Assembly (NCBI GenBank): GCA_023014365.1
Contig: JAEBUN010000013.1
Coordinates: 744,001-808,000, forward strand
DNA length: 64,000 nt
Reading direction: 5' to 3'
Origin: Lepiota brunneoincarnata
Lineage: Eukaryota; Basidiomycota; Agaricomycetes; Agaricales; Agaricaceae
Below are positions 21,061-31,489 of the stretch, piece by piece. Under the pieces are notes generated by a model. The model saw nothing but the letters and a program-made list of their open reading frames with translations. It did no database searches and had not been told where the DNA came from. The first letter of the stretch is position 1; each line of letters begins with the position of its first letter. A program made the position numbers and the translations under genes.

Positions 21061-24000
21061 ATGACGACACCAGTAATAAAGGGGATGGCAGGGATGCCAG
21101 CTCCAGGAAGTAGACGAGCTCCGGACTTTGATTCGAGGTACCCAGAGGAACTGCAGGAGGTTTTGAAGGAGTTTGAGGTGCAGGCGGCAGCATGTGGATT
21201 GGATAAGGCGGAGAAGACACAGATGGTGGTGCGGTACACAGATGCGGAGACAAAGGAATATTGGAGGAGTTTGGAAGGGTATGAGCAGGATTGGGATGTG
21301 ATGAAGAAAGAGATCCTCGAGTCGTACGCCATGACATCCCCTGATGAGAAATATTCTATCAGTCAGCTTCTCAAACTCATCGATGCCTCAGCAGATGGCT
21401 ACATTAGGGATGTGGAGGATCTCAACACATATTACCGAAAGTTCTGACCAATCGCAGCACACCTACTTGACAAAAAGAAACTCAATGAAGGAGAACGTGA
21501 CAGGTACTTTTGGAAAGGCTTACCTTCAAAGGCTCGTATAACTATCCGCAGTCAACTCCTGGTTGATGATCGTACAATGGACCGGTCAAAGATCCCAAAA
21601 ATGAACAAAGCCTTGGCAGCGGGACAATTGGTGTATGCAAGAGGAACTGTGGATGAAGATGAAGATGGGGATGAGGTGGATTATGCATTGAAAAAGAGGA
21701 GGCAAAAGGTTGGAGGACGGAAGGCAAGAAGGGGAGAGAGCAGTGAAGATGAGGGTGGAATGACAGAAGGATCGAGTGAGGATGAAGACGAGAGGCCACG
21801 AGTACGTAAAGGGAGGGGAAAGGAGAGAGAGGAAGTGAGGACGAGGAGGGTGAGGTTTGAAGAGGAGAAGCCGAAGGAGATGGGAGAAGTAGGGGGGCTC
21901 ACAGCCAAATTACGAGATCTCAACGTCCGGGACAACGCCTACATGCATGCTTATGTTCGACTCATCATGGTAGCTCCAATGGTTGCCGAACGCATTCCTC
22001 CTCCAGCTCACTGGACAACTCCAGGAACAGCAGGCACCTATCAACAAGCTGCTGTCAGTACTCCACGATCCACATTCGGCCCAGCTCTTCCCTCTACTCC
22101 AACCATCCCCGATACTTCATGCCTCATGTGCAAAGGAGATCATCGCATTCGCATGTGTCCAATTGTTCCAGAGTACATGCGTGCTGGACGACTAGTTGTC
22201 CTCCCCAGTGGGTACCATGTTCACGCAGACGGCTCATGTATTCTACGACACCCTGGAGGCTTTAAGGGGGCAATTGACGAGAAGTATGGTGGACCCCTTA
22301 CCTCAAGAATGGCACCGACAACTACACCAACTAGACCAGTACAGCGAGAGCTGCCACCACACCTCATGGCTCCAACAGCATTTAGTTCCTACATCTCAGC
22401 ACAGGAGGGTGACGAGGAGGGGTTTGTGTGGGGTGCTGTGGCAGAACTGGAGGAGATAGCGGAAGGAGAGGCAGATGGATTGGTGACCACAAGAGCACAG
22501 GAAAGGAGGGGGTCAGGGAGGAAAAGTGGAGAAGGGAGTGAGACAGGTGGAAGAAAGGAGGAGAAGGTGCCAAACACTTACCAGCAACAGGCTTATCGCT
22601 TCGAGTGCAAAATGGCGGACCCCCAGGCAGCGCAGCGGGTCTACCAGCAGGTTCTTGATATGGAAGCCCCAAAACTATCAATGAAGGATCTATTGACTAT
22701 CAGTGGCGATCTTCGCAAGATACTGGTGGAAAACACACGTGCACAGAAGATACCGACAGTGGGGGCAGCTCTGTCAACTGCACCAGTGATCCCATTGGAA
22801 TTCTCAACACCACTTCGGGAAGTCAAGGTCACGCTGATGGGGAAGGTGCAGGAGATGGGGTTGCTGGATGAGGGGTCGGAAATTGTAGTGGTTCGAAAGG
22901 ACTTGTGGGAAGAACTGGGAATAGAGGTTAACCGGGGTCGAAGAATGACCATGCAGACAGCAAACGGAGGGAAGGAGGACTTGGAGGGCTGTATCGAGTG
23001 GCTGGAGATTGAGGTGGGGGGTATCAAGACCTTTGCGCACGCATTTGTGGTGAAGTCAGCACCATATCGACTATTGTTGGGAAGGCCATGGCAGCGGAGT
23101 GTAAGGCTGGGGAAGGTAGAACGAGTGGATGGGGGTGTAGAAGTAGAGGTGACAGATCCGGCAGATGGGGAACGAAGGGTGAGGGTGCCTACAAGGGAAT
23201 GGGTGGAGGAAAGGGTAAAAAGGGGGTTGGTGGTGTTTGGAGAGGAAGGACGAGGGAAAGAGGGGATGGAGATGAGAGGGGGGCAGGATTCACTTACCAA
23301 TGCGGTGCTAGAATCGTCATTCACCTGGGATCCCAATGCTCACTGTCTTGCCTACAAGAAGGTTGCCAACAAGGTCCGCCCAGTACCGGGAACCATGCCA
23401 AGCGACGTCAGGATCTTGCGACAATTTCCCAAGGACCCACTGATGTCCCTGCCTGGGTTATCCCCTTTCCCACCACTATTTTCCCTAGGTGAACGGTTGA
23501 CTCAGGAGCAGATGGACGCAATTGGATTGTTCTCAAATGAGTTCTTGTGGCCGGAGGAACAAAAACTGGTGGCAGATGTGTTGGTGAAGAATGAAACTGG
23601 GTTGGCTTGGGATGAGGTGGAGAAAGGACGATTTCGAGAGGATTATTTCGCACCTGTGAAGATTCCAGTCATTGAGCATGTTCCTTGGACCCGAAAATCA
23701 CTGCCGATTCCTCCTGGTATTCGCGACAAGGTCATCAGCCTCATCAAACAGAAAGTTGAAACAGGAGTATATGAATCATCCTACAGTTCCTACCGACACC
23801 AGTGGTTCACAGTGGCCAAAAAGGATGGCAATGTGCGCATCGTCCACAATCTTACTCCCCTCAATGCTATCACCATTCGCGACTCGCAGGAACCACCTCT
23901 TGTGTATCTCTATGCTGAACAGTGCTCAGCGCGGGCGATTTATTCTGGACTTGACCTCTTTGTGGGCTATGACCACCGCACACTAGCTGAAGGGTCTCGT

Positions 24001-26610
24001 GATTACACAACATTTGATACTCCACTTGGGACCATGCGACTTACGGTACTTCCGCAGGGATGGACAGGTTCTGTCGGGATTTTTCACAATGATGTTGCAT
24101 TCATCCTGCAAGATGAGACAGATAAGGCACCAAACTTTCTGGATGATGTCACCTTGTTAGGGCCGAAGACGCGCTATGAACATACAGACGGCACTTACGA
24201 GACAATCCCAGCAAATTCAGGGATTCGACGTTTTGTCTGGGAGCATGTGACGGATCTCAATAGAGTACTCCACCGGCTCAAACATGCAGGTGCTACAGTA
24301 TCGGCAAAGAAGCTTCAACTTTGCTTGCCAGAAATAGTGGTGGTTGGGAGGTTGTGCACGTACAGAGGACAGGAGCCGGATGCAACCACGGTGGGGAAGG
24401 TCTTGAAGTGGCCCGAGTGTAGGAACGTCTCAGAAGTGCGAGGCTTTCTGGGTATGGCTGGGACGGTGCGGAACTGGATTCAAAACTTTGCGGAAGTATG
24501 CAACCCATTGACAAAGTTGACGAGGGTGACAAAGGGGGAGTTTCAGTGGGAAGACGAGCAGAGAAAGGCTATGGAGGAAGTGAAGGAGAGGGTCACAAGG
24601 TGTAAAGCGATACGGCCGATTGATCATTCCCTCCCCTTCAACATTATTCTGTCCGTTGACACTTCTATTATTGCAGTCGGTTTCATCTTGGCACAGCTCG
24701 ATGTGGAGGGATGATGGAGACCTGCACGTTTTGGATCAATTGCATGGAATGACCGGATCTCGCAGTACTCACAGGCAAAACTCGAGCTCTATGGACTGTT
24801 TCGCGCCCTAAATGCGACAAAGCTCTGGATTATCGGTGCCCAGAACCTGGTGGTTGAAGTGGACGCACAGTATATCAAGGGGATGCTCAACAAGCCAGAT
24901 ATTCACCCCAATGCAGCGATGAATCGATGGATCTCGGCGATCTTGATGTTTGACTTCAAGTTGGTTCATGTTCCGGGGGCCAAGCATAAGGGTCCGGATG
25001 GGTTGTCCAGAAGGAGAGCGGCAGAAGACGAGGGCGAGGAGGAAGGAGAGGGGATTGAGGAGGCAGAGGACTGGGTGGATGAGGTGCTGGGTTGTGGAAT
25101 TTGGGTGGCGGGATCAGTTGGTAGGGGTGGGACAGTGGGGGTCATGATGATGGAGCAGGGGAATGACGAGGACGCCATTGGCAGAAGAACTGGGGAGGAG
25201 GACGGACTGGGTGGATATCTGGAGCGGTATGACAATCGAACTAGGGACCGGGATGAAGAGCTGGGGAAAGTCAAAACCTTTCTGGAGACGATGAAAATGC
25301 CACAGGGACTCACCGACAAGGCCAAAAAGGCTTTTCTCCGTCACGCAGGCAAGTTTTTCGTCAGTGGGAACAAGTTGTGGAGGAAAGAGTACAGCGGACG
25401 ACATCGCCAGGTCATCATGGGGGCATCCGAACGTTATCGATTGTTGATCGAGACACATGATCGCTTAGGTCACAAGGGCTTTTACGCGACGCGACGAACC
25501 CTGGGTGACCGATTTTACTGGCCGAACCTGGACCAAGACTTACGATGGTACCTCCAATCGTGCCACCAATGCCAGATTCGATCCACGCAGCGAGTTGTCA
25601 TCCCCCCTACTGTACAACACCCAGCAGCGCTCTTCCGGAAAGCCTATGTTGACACCATGCATATGCCCCCCTCTCACGGCTTCAAGTATATCGTCCAAGC
25701 TCGCTGTAGCCTCACTGGATGGCCGGAATGGTGTGCCCTGACTCGAGAAACCAGCCGCACACTTGGATCGTTCATCTTTGAGGAAGTCTTGTGCCGTTGG
25801 GGAGGGCTGGACGAGATTGTTACGGACAATGGAGCACCTTTTGTAGCCACACTCGACTGGCTGGCTGCTAAGTACCATATCCACCATATTCGAATCTCTG
25901 CTTACAACTCCCAATCCAATGGCGTGGTAGAAACGACTCATAGGACAATTCGGGATGCTCTAGTCAAGGCTTGCGATGGCGATGCTCGGAAATGGTATGA
26001 ACATGCCCCCTACATCTTTTGGGCTGATCGTGTTACCACTCGCAAGGCTACTGGCATGACTCCTTACTACGCAACCCATGGAATTGAACCCCTTCTCCCC
26101 TTCGACATCACTGAAGCTACATTCCTTACCCCTCACATCACCCACAAGCTCTCCGACTCGCAGCTCCTCACAATACGTGCACGGACCCTCGAGAAACGAG
26201 ATGGCGACTTTAAGGAACTCGAAGATCGGGTCTTGGCGGCACGTTATCAGTCCACGCACGACTTCGCTAGGCAAAACGAGGGTAGGATTGTGGACTACGA
26301 CTTCAGGCCCGGATCCCTCGTGCTGGTTCTTAATAAACGCATTGAACCGGAGCTCGGTCGCAAGTGCAAGCCGCGTTATTTTGGTCCTATGCTGGTGGTC
26401 AAACGTCTCAACAGTGGTGCCTACATACTAGCCGAGGTGAATGGCGCGGTCTCAAAGCTCAAATTTGCAGCGTTCCGTCTCATCCCTTATTTCCCTCGAT
26501 CTCGCAATCGCTTGCTGGTTACAGAGTTCATCGATCCGGAGGAGTTGGAGAAGGTTGTGGACGAGGAGGACATCAGGATGGAAGAGTTGAAGGAATTGGA
26601 CGACAACTGA
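21061..26610 (+). pseudogene. E3 gag-pol in one frame, interrupted by two TGA codons
   Basis: A single frame of about 1,849 codons runs from ATG 21061 to TGA 26610, interrupted only by TGA at 21,445-21,447 and 24,712-24,714. Gag (about 21,061-22,550) has a capsid-like helical part, a very acidic/basic linker and a zinc-knuckle variant CX2CX3HX4C near 22,120. Protease near 22,865 reads Asp-Glu-Gly where Asp-Ser/Thr-Gly is usual. RT carries FLDD near 24,140 and RNase H follows. Integrase has an HHCC motif at about 25,450-25,575, then D in VDTMHM, D in TDNGAP and E in NGVVET. Both stops look like CGA-to-TGA changes. If so, the element died by two point mutations; programmed read-through is less likely because the second lies within RNase H. 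Confidence 0.88.
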
Positions 26611-26631
26611 GGACAGTTGCGTTCAGAAAGT

Positions 26632-26641
26632 AAGGGGGAGG
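26632..26641 (+). other. E3 3' polypurine tract
   Basis: AAGGGGGAGG directly abuts the 3' LTR. Confidence 0.8.
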
Positions 26642-27044
26642 TGTGGGGGTAGCACCGTGGCTACCTGAGCATGGACCCACAGTGACTTGGCGACGGTGAC
26701 GTGGCAGCACAGAACGCGTGCTTGGACTTATAAAACACGCTCTCGGACTCGTAGTTAGTTATTCCTTTCATCTTGCTTAGACACAGACCCAGTCAATAAG
26801 ACCGCCGCCTTGACGGGTCTCACAGATTGGACTTAGCTTAGACCGTAGAATAGGTCTTTCGTTATTTCTCGCTTGTCCGGTGCTTAGGCGCCTCTCATAG
26901 CTATATAATCGGCTTGTACTCACGTAGTTAACCATCGAATTTACCCTTTGTTCATCTCGAAGTTCGCTCACTAAAAGAAAAACTCATATTCAAATCTCCC
27001 ATTGTTGACTACTACCCCTTCGAACTCACACCCTTCACCCCACA
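26642..27044 (+). repeat. E3 3' LTR
   Basis: 403 bp, matching the 5' LTR except at seven positions, all at CpG sites (see findings). Confidence 0.93.
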
Positions 27045-27482
27045 TCTGCCTGTCGGGACAAACTCTGGAGGATGCATGCTAAGCTCAGGCATTTCTGCCA
27101 GTGGGTCCCCTTTTATTTCTTGTTTTATCCTGAATCTCTCCAGTAAATCACCCAACACTGGCCTCACTTTTAAGGCTACTGGTTTATATTTCTTCCCAGC
27201 CAGGCATTGTACTGTATCTTCGTCATCTTCTTCTGTTTCAAAGACAGTTATTCCCTGGTCCTCTGTGCCCTGCACATTGGCTATGCGTCCTAGGCACAAT
27301 AACGCCGTCACTTTATCTTCTTGTGGACAGTCCTCATCGCGTATGACTTGGTCAATGAACATTAGCTGTAGCTCGGCCTCTGAGAAGCTTCCTTTTGCTA
27401 AGCTTAGTGTTTGTGCGACAACAGGGCCCTTCTCATCATCATAGTCTATTATACAAGCCACCTCTCCTTGTCCCTTAGTCAA
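27045..27482 (-). pseudogene. E2-B pol, N-terminal part before RT
   Basis: Open minus-strand segment between protease and RT: an acidic region, then the RPVLGDLL segment that continues in copy A at 6,116. It is separated from the protease segment by a frameshift near 27,485-27,500 and from the rest of pol by E3. Position 27,190 shows the uninterrupted form of the E1 target site in copy A. Confidence 0.85.
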
Positions 27483-28470
27483 CTCATCGAGGTTTCTTGA
27501 AAATTTTGACTGTTTTCTCTAAGCTTAAGAGGATTACACTCTCCTCGAGCATAAGTTGGCAACACAGCCCTTTCTCTGGTATTTGGGTCTGTAATAACCA
27601 AGGTTTGCTCGCCACTGGCGCTATTCCTGACTTTGCTAGCTGTCATTACATCAAACGGTTGTCCCAGCAGTACTCAATATGCGGGGTTGCAAACTATGTG
27701 AACTTGCAAATAGATTGTGACTCCCCCGCAGGTAAAGCCTACATTCTTTGCCAACCCACAAGTCTTTTCAACCTGCCCATTCGCACTCTGCAAATCAATC
27801 GTAGTGTCTGGGTCCCAAGAAACTTGACATGCAATCGCCGCTTCCTGACTCATGGATACGATCTGTGACCCACTATCTAGCAAGGCCTCTTCCCGCCAAA
27901 TCCCATTTATCAGAGTCAGAACTACTCTCAACGGTTCGCATTCTTTAGCAATAAACACTTGCCGTCCCCTGTCTCTTCTGGGAAGTGACTCCAAGTACTG
28001 CTGGTTTGTATGAAACGAGTTTTGGTTTGTAAACGCTAAGCTTAGCGTAGGAACAGTCTGACCATCCTGGCTTATGGTGTGCAGAATATGCGCTATGTTG
28101 CGAGCTGAGGCTGGAAGCCTTATAGTAATTCTGGGAGCAGTAGAGATCGGCGGTGCGACTTCTCTCAATACTGCAACTGCTAAACCGCTTGCTGTGCTCG
28201 CAGTTATAGAACTAGTAGGATCTTTTTGCTTTCAAGAGGTACTAGCAGCGACGAGGCCTTCAGAACCTTCCGGACGATTAGAATTCCGAGTAGTTCTCTG
28301 TTTTGGGGGGTCGACCTTCCTGAGACTGCTCTCGAAGGACGTTTTGGGTGACTTTACGGTCTTTGCTTGAACCTTTTTCTGCTTCGCAGGTGAAAGGCGG
28401 GCCAGTGTCCAAGTCTTTTGGTGTCTGTCTCATGAAATTCAACTGAAAGCCTCCCTCGCGGTGGGCTCCA
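27483..28470 (-). pseudogene. E2-B leader and aspartic protease; no recognisable gag
   Basis: The protease is clear: Asp-Ser-Gly-Ser in an ALLDSGSQ context near 27,860, open from about 28,168 to a TGA at 27,674 where the family probably has CGA. Upstream, only about 300 bases separate it from the primer-binding site, with short frames and further stops. I find neither capsid nor zinc knuckle. Either gag was deleted in this copy or the family encodes it elsewhere. Copy A's equivalent is outside the window. Confidence 0.65.
28453..28470 (-). other. E2 primer-binding site
   Basis: The minus strand reads TGGAGCCCACCGCGAGGG two bases after the LTR end, identical to the E3 site. This fixes the LTR boundary. 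Confidence 0.7.
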
Positions 28471-28472
28471 GA

Positions 28473-29686
28473 TGAAAAGGTGGAAACGTTCATGGGTTTT
28501 AATATAGATAAATGGCTTGTTCTCCCTAAGCTTAGTCAAAATTCAATAAGCTTAAGTTAATACAAGTAGTATGAGATAGATAATGAACAGTTTTGTCTTT
28601 TAGGGTGTTCTGGGGGTGCATTCTGACAGCGAAATTCAAGAGAATAGTGTTTTTAGAGGTTAACGAACAGCCCTTGAAGTTATCTTAGCCATATGGTGCA
28701 ACAGTGAAAGGACAATCCCTGTCAATTCAAAGTGCAGGGTCTCTAGTCTCTGGTCTCTGGTCTCTGAACTCTGTTCTCTGTCTCTGTCTCTGTCTCTAGC
28801 ACTCTGGAACTCTAAACTCTGGACTCTGTTCTCTGTCTCTGTCTCTGGGTTGGTCGATGACCGAAGAAATCACACTTAACAACACACACTAAATAGTCCT
28901 CTGAAACTGTTCTTGATCACGGCTCACAGACTTGCATGTGGAAGTGGGGGTGAGACCTCTTGCTTCTCCACAAACAAGCGCGACTGTATTTATATTGTTT
29001 AGATACATGCGAGAGATAGTAAATATGAAATAGAAAACAATAAGCTTAATTGTTACAGGTACTGCAGAATATTTTGGAAGGTTCGGCAGCATTTCTACCT
29101 TGCCCTGGGTTATGGGTTTTTCTCTGATTGACAAATGGCAATCCAGCCAGATGTGTTCCGTGCTCGTCTGCATTATTCTGCGTCCACGCGAGTGCGTTAA
29201 GCCTCCAGATCAATTATGATTGGAATGTATGGCGTATGTACAATCCCTTGATCCGTTGTAATTAATCTCAGTCAGGCAGTATGCCAAGGTGCCGGGACCC
29301 ACAAAGCACTTGTTAATTATGAGTCTTTGATATGTCTAGGGTTTTGGGCATCAGGTGTCACCTCCCGAACGTTGGACTTTCCGTTCCGTGGTCCGGTCAT
29401 CATTATTGAACTCGCTATAGACGTAATACGCCTGCGACAGCCGCTATGTACATTCTTTAGGTTCCAACAAATCCGAGTTCATCAGAAAACTGCTCATAAG
29501 GTCCCTTGATGCGACCGGAGTATACTTGATAGGCTATGTAAAGTCCGGAATCCCTCTGGAGAGCGTTCTGATAGCTTGGTTCACTAAGCTTAGTGATAAT
29601 GAGCTGGTTTGAACACTTCCGAGGCTCGAATATCCTCAGTTCGGTTGAACTGGCTACTACGGGACATAGTACCAATCCTCTATAGG
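28473..29686 (-). repeat. E2-B 5' LTR, truncated at its outer end
   Basis: It matches 14,064-15,222 in reverse, lacking the first 87 bases of the LTR. The outer end runs straight into NACHT coding sequence at CTATAG/GGTTCCC. It keeps all four TAAGCTTA motifs and has a longer CTCTGT/CTCTGG tandem run (28,735-28,850). Confidence 0.85.
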
Positions 29687-31038
29687 GTTCCCAGCATCTT
29701 CAATGTACTTGAGGATAGTGCTGGCAAAAATAAATAGCCCCGATGCTTCATCGATGATCGTCATAACATCCTCCTCGGGCGGCCACACACCCATCGCGTC
29801 TTCTTCGACAAAATCCCCATAGCGATCATGAATCTCTTTGAAACGTGTGCGAATAAAACTCGAAGTGTCATCTCGCGATTCATCCGTGTCAATCGCGAGC
29901 TCCTCCCTCCAACACTGGATCGGAAAATCACCTCTCACGAGAGCACGCATGAGGTGAGGCTCTGGTCGACTGCATATCATCCAGATGATCGGGAGAGATA
30001 TCTTGGACAGGATGAGATTGTTGATTAGCTCGACGATGTGCAACTGGGCCGCCTCTCCATCACACTCATCGAGCCCATCCAGGACAATTAAATGTTTTGG
30101 ATGAGTGGGCAAGGAGCTCAATGGCTCGATGATCAGCTGTCGGAACTGGACATCGGGAGCCTTCTTGAGTAAATCTGGATCAGCTCCTAGCTCCTTCGCA
30201 ACGAGGGGCAGGTACCCAGGGAATCGGACAGCGAGCTGATATGCGAGGGTGATGAAGACAGGCTGAAAATCCTTTCGTTTGTTGGACTTGGAGAAGAAGA
30301 ATGCGGCACCCAGTCGACGATTGTCCTTGGCAAATTCGGCAATTGTTTGTGCGACAGCTGACTTCCCGACCCCTGCTGGTCCATGGAGCCACAGTACGTC
30401 CCAGGCACGATGATCATCAAGCAACCACTTTCGTGTTTTGGTGGTGAGAGACTTGCGAGTGCCAGGGTAACATTTAGGAGGTGGATAGCGAGCGGAGGAA
30501 TCAACATCAGCGCCCTGGGTCATCCCGCGCGAGAGAGCATCGAGGACTGGCAAACTTGATATGAGCATTTCCGTTGTTGTAGGCAATATAGGACACTCAT
30601 ACCCGGCTTCCCCTGGTCGATGTTGTTTATGATCGCCAACTTCCGAATCACAGTCGAATTGCCATGCATCAAGTTGGTTAAATTTCCGGCCATTGTTACT
30701 GGTTGGCTGAAAACCGTATTGCTTGCATTCGGAAAGAAGCTGCTTCCGAGGTTCTCTGACTGCCGCGTTAATATGCCAGTAATCGTGAGTTGGTCAAACT
30801 TTACCTGAGGGCTCTGAGGTTGTGTCATCTCCAGATCCGGTGCTACCATTCGTGCCAGTGGTAGCTCGGTTCAATGACCTATTGGTTGTATCCTGCAACA
30901 ACTCAGCAGTTTCTGATCCTGCATTTGGTTTAAAAGCTGTATTGGGTGGTCTGAGCGACAGTGCTTACCGTGCGGTTTAGGGGCTGTTTTCTTGGATTTC
31001 CCTTTCCTGTGACGAAAAACGCGATCTAGCAAGGGCAT
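29687..31038 (-). pseudogene. NACHT NTPase copy 1, truncated by E2-B LTR
   Basis: The minus-strand start is ATG 31038, with the same exon pattern as copy 2 (33,217-35,574). It keeps the N-terminal exons, Walker A GPAGVGKS and Walker B-like VLDGLDE. It is cut after the region equivalent to about residue 370 of copy 2. The frame then reads a few codons into LTR sequence and stops at 29,657. At the junction, six bases of the NACHT sequence (within a CCCAG repeat) are also missing. It cannot make the helical C-terminal half. Confidence 0.85.
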
Positions 31039-31489
31039 TTTGTGTGAAAGGGCGAGTAAGTGCAGGTGGTGGGAGGTGCTGAGATTGATTGATGGATCGT
31101 CAAGTACGTATGGGCGTCTCCTCGGGCGTTCATGGTCATGTGAGTGCCACCTTTTTATTTTCCTGCGGGAAAGAGACCCAACCACCGTCATTATAACGCT
31201 AAGGACGAAGACCTACCTCACATTAAGTACCCGTTGTGGACTCACAAAATAAGCAGTCAATGGCTAAGACGTGGTGGACACACTTCAATGGATAGTCTAT
31301 TTTACTAACCTCCCTCTCAATATGTTAGCCCCGAGGAATGGATCATGAATATTGAGTTGTCCTGCCAAGGCTGTGGACATTAATATGTGAGAAGGCGCAA
31401 AGGCAGAGTGGAGTTGATGAGAAGTCCCCCAGATTGATCCTTCTTAATACCACATAATACGTAGTGGTGAGCCCATGCAGCGTGGAATT

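Larger units (their letters stand above)
20387..27044 (+). mobile_element. E3: complete Ty3 LTR retrotransposon
   Basis: Two 403-bp LTRs flank a single gag-pol frame. The copy A equivalent of the insertion site (near 6,236) lacks the insertion, which proves E3 inserted into E2-B pol. TCTG (or ATCTG) is duplicated at both ends. The LTRs differ at seven positions by my count, so the insertion is fairly recent. There are no antisense genes between pol and the 3' LTR, unlike E1 and E2. Confidence 0.95.
6253..29592. repeat. Dispersed palindromic motif TAAGCTTA of the E2 family
   Basis: Start positions found by eye. Copy A: 6253, 7462, 8002, 8055, 8248, 8413, 9163, 9622, 9898, 10445, 10486, 11087, 12904, 13843, 14157, 14702, 15141, 15161. 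Copy B: 15536, 16127, 16168, 16715, 16991, 17450, 18201, 18365, 18558, 18611, 19151, 20361, 27399, 27520, 28037, 28527, 28547, 29041, 29585. I saw none in E1, E3 or the host region. Chance expectation in 23.4 kb with equal base frequencies is about 0.4. Every site in a stretch present in both copies is shared. Flanks often extend it to CTAAGCTTAG. It occurs in LTRs, exons, introns and splice sites. Confidence 0.9.
15223..29686 (-). mobile_element. E2 copy B, interrupted by E3, cut by E2-A
   Basis: On the minus strand: truncated 5' LTR (29,686-28,473), primer-binding site, protease region, pol (27,482-27,045, then 20,386-17,070 after the E3 insertion) and antisense gene 1 on the plus strand. 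The copy stops at 15,223, where E2-A inserted. Its Zn2Cys6 gene and 3' LTR should lie left of A, outside the window. Its left-hand LTR neighbour (13,977-15,222) belongs to A, so the inverted LTR pair does not make this a terminal-inverted-repeat element. Confidence 0.8.

Noticed and set aside
21445..24714. Programmed read-through of TGA in E3 gag-pol
   Set aside because: Two TGAs at unrelated places, one inside RNase H, and CpG-type decay in the same element, favour simple nonsense mutations.
28278..28493. 71-codon frame starting in the E2-B LTR as gag
   Set aside because: It starts inside the LTR, spans the primer-binding site and lacks any Gag feature.
13977..29686. E2-B as an element with 1.2-kb terminal inverted repeats
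   Set aside because: The inverted pair is explained by E2-A inserting into E2-B in reverse: the left LTR follows A's polypurine tract, and the right one is followed by B's primer-binding site.
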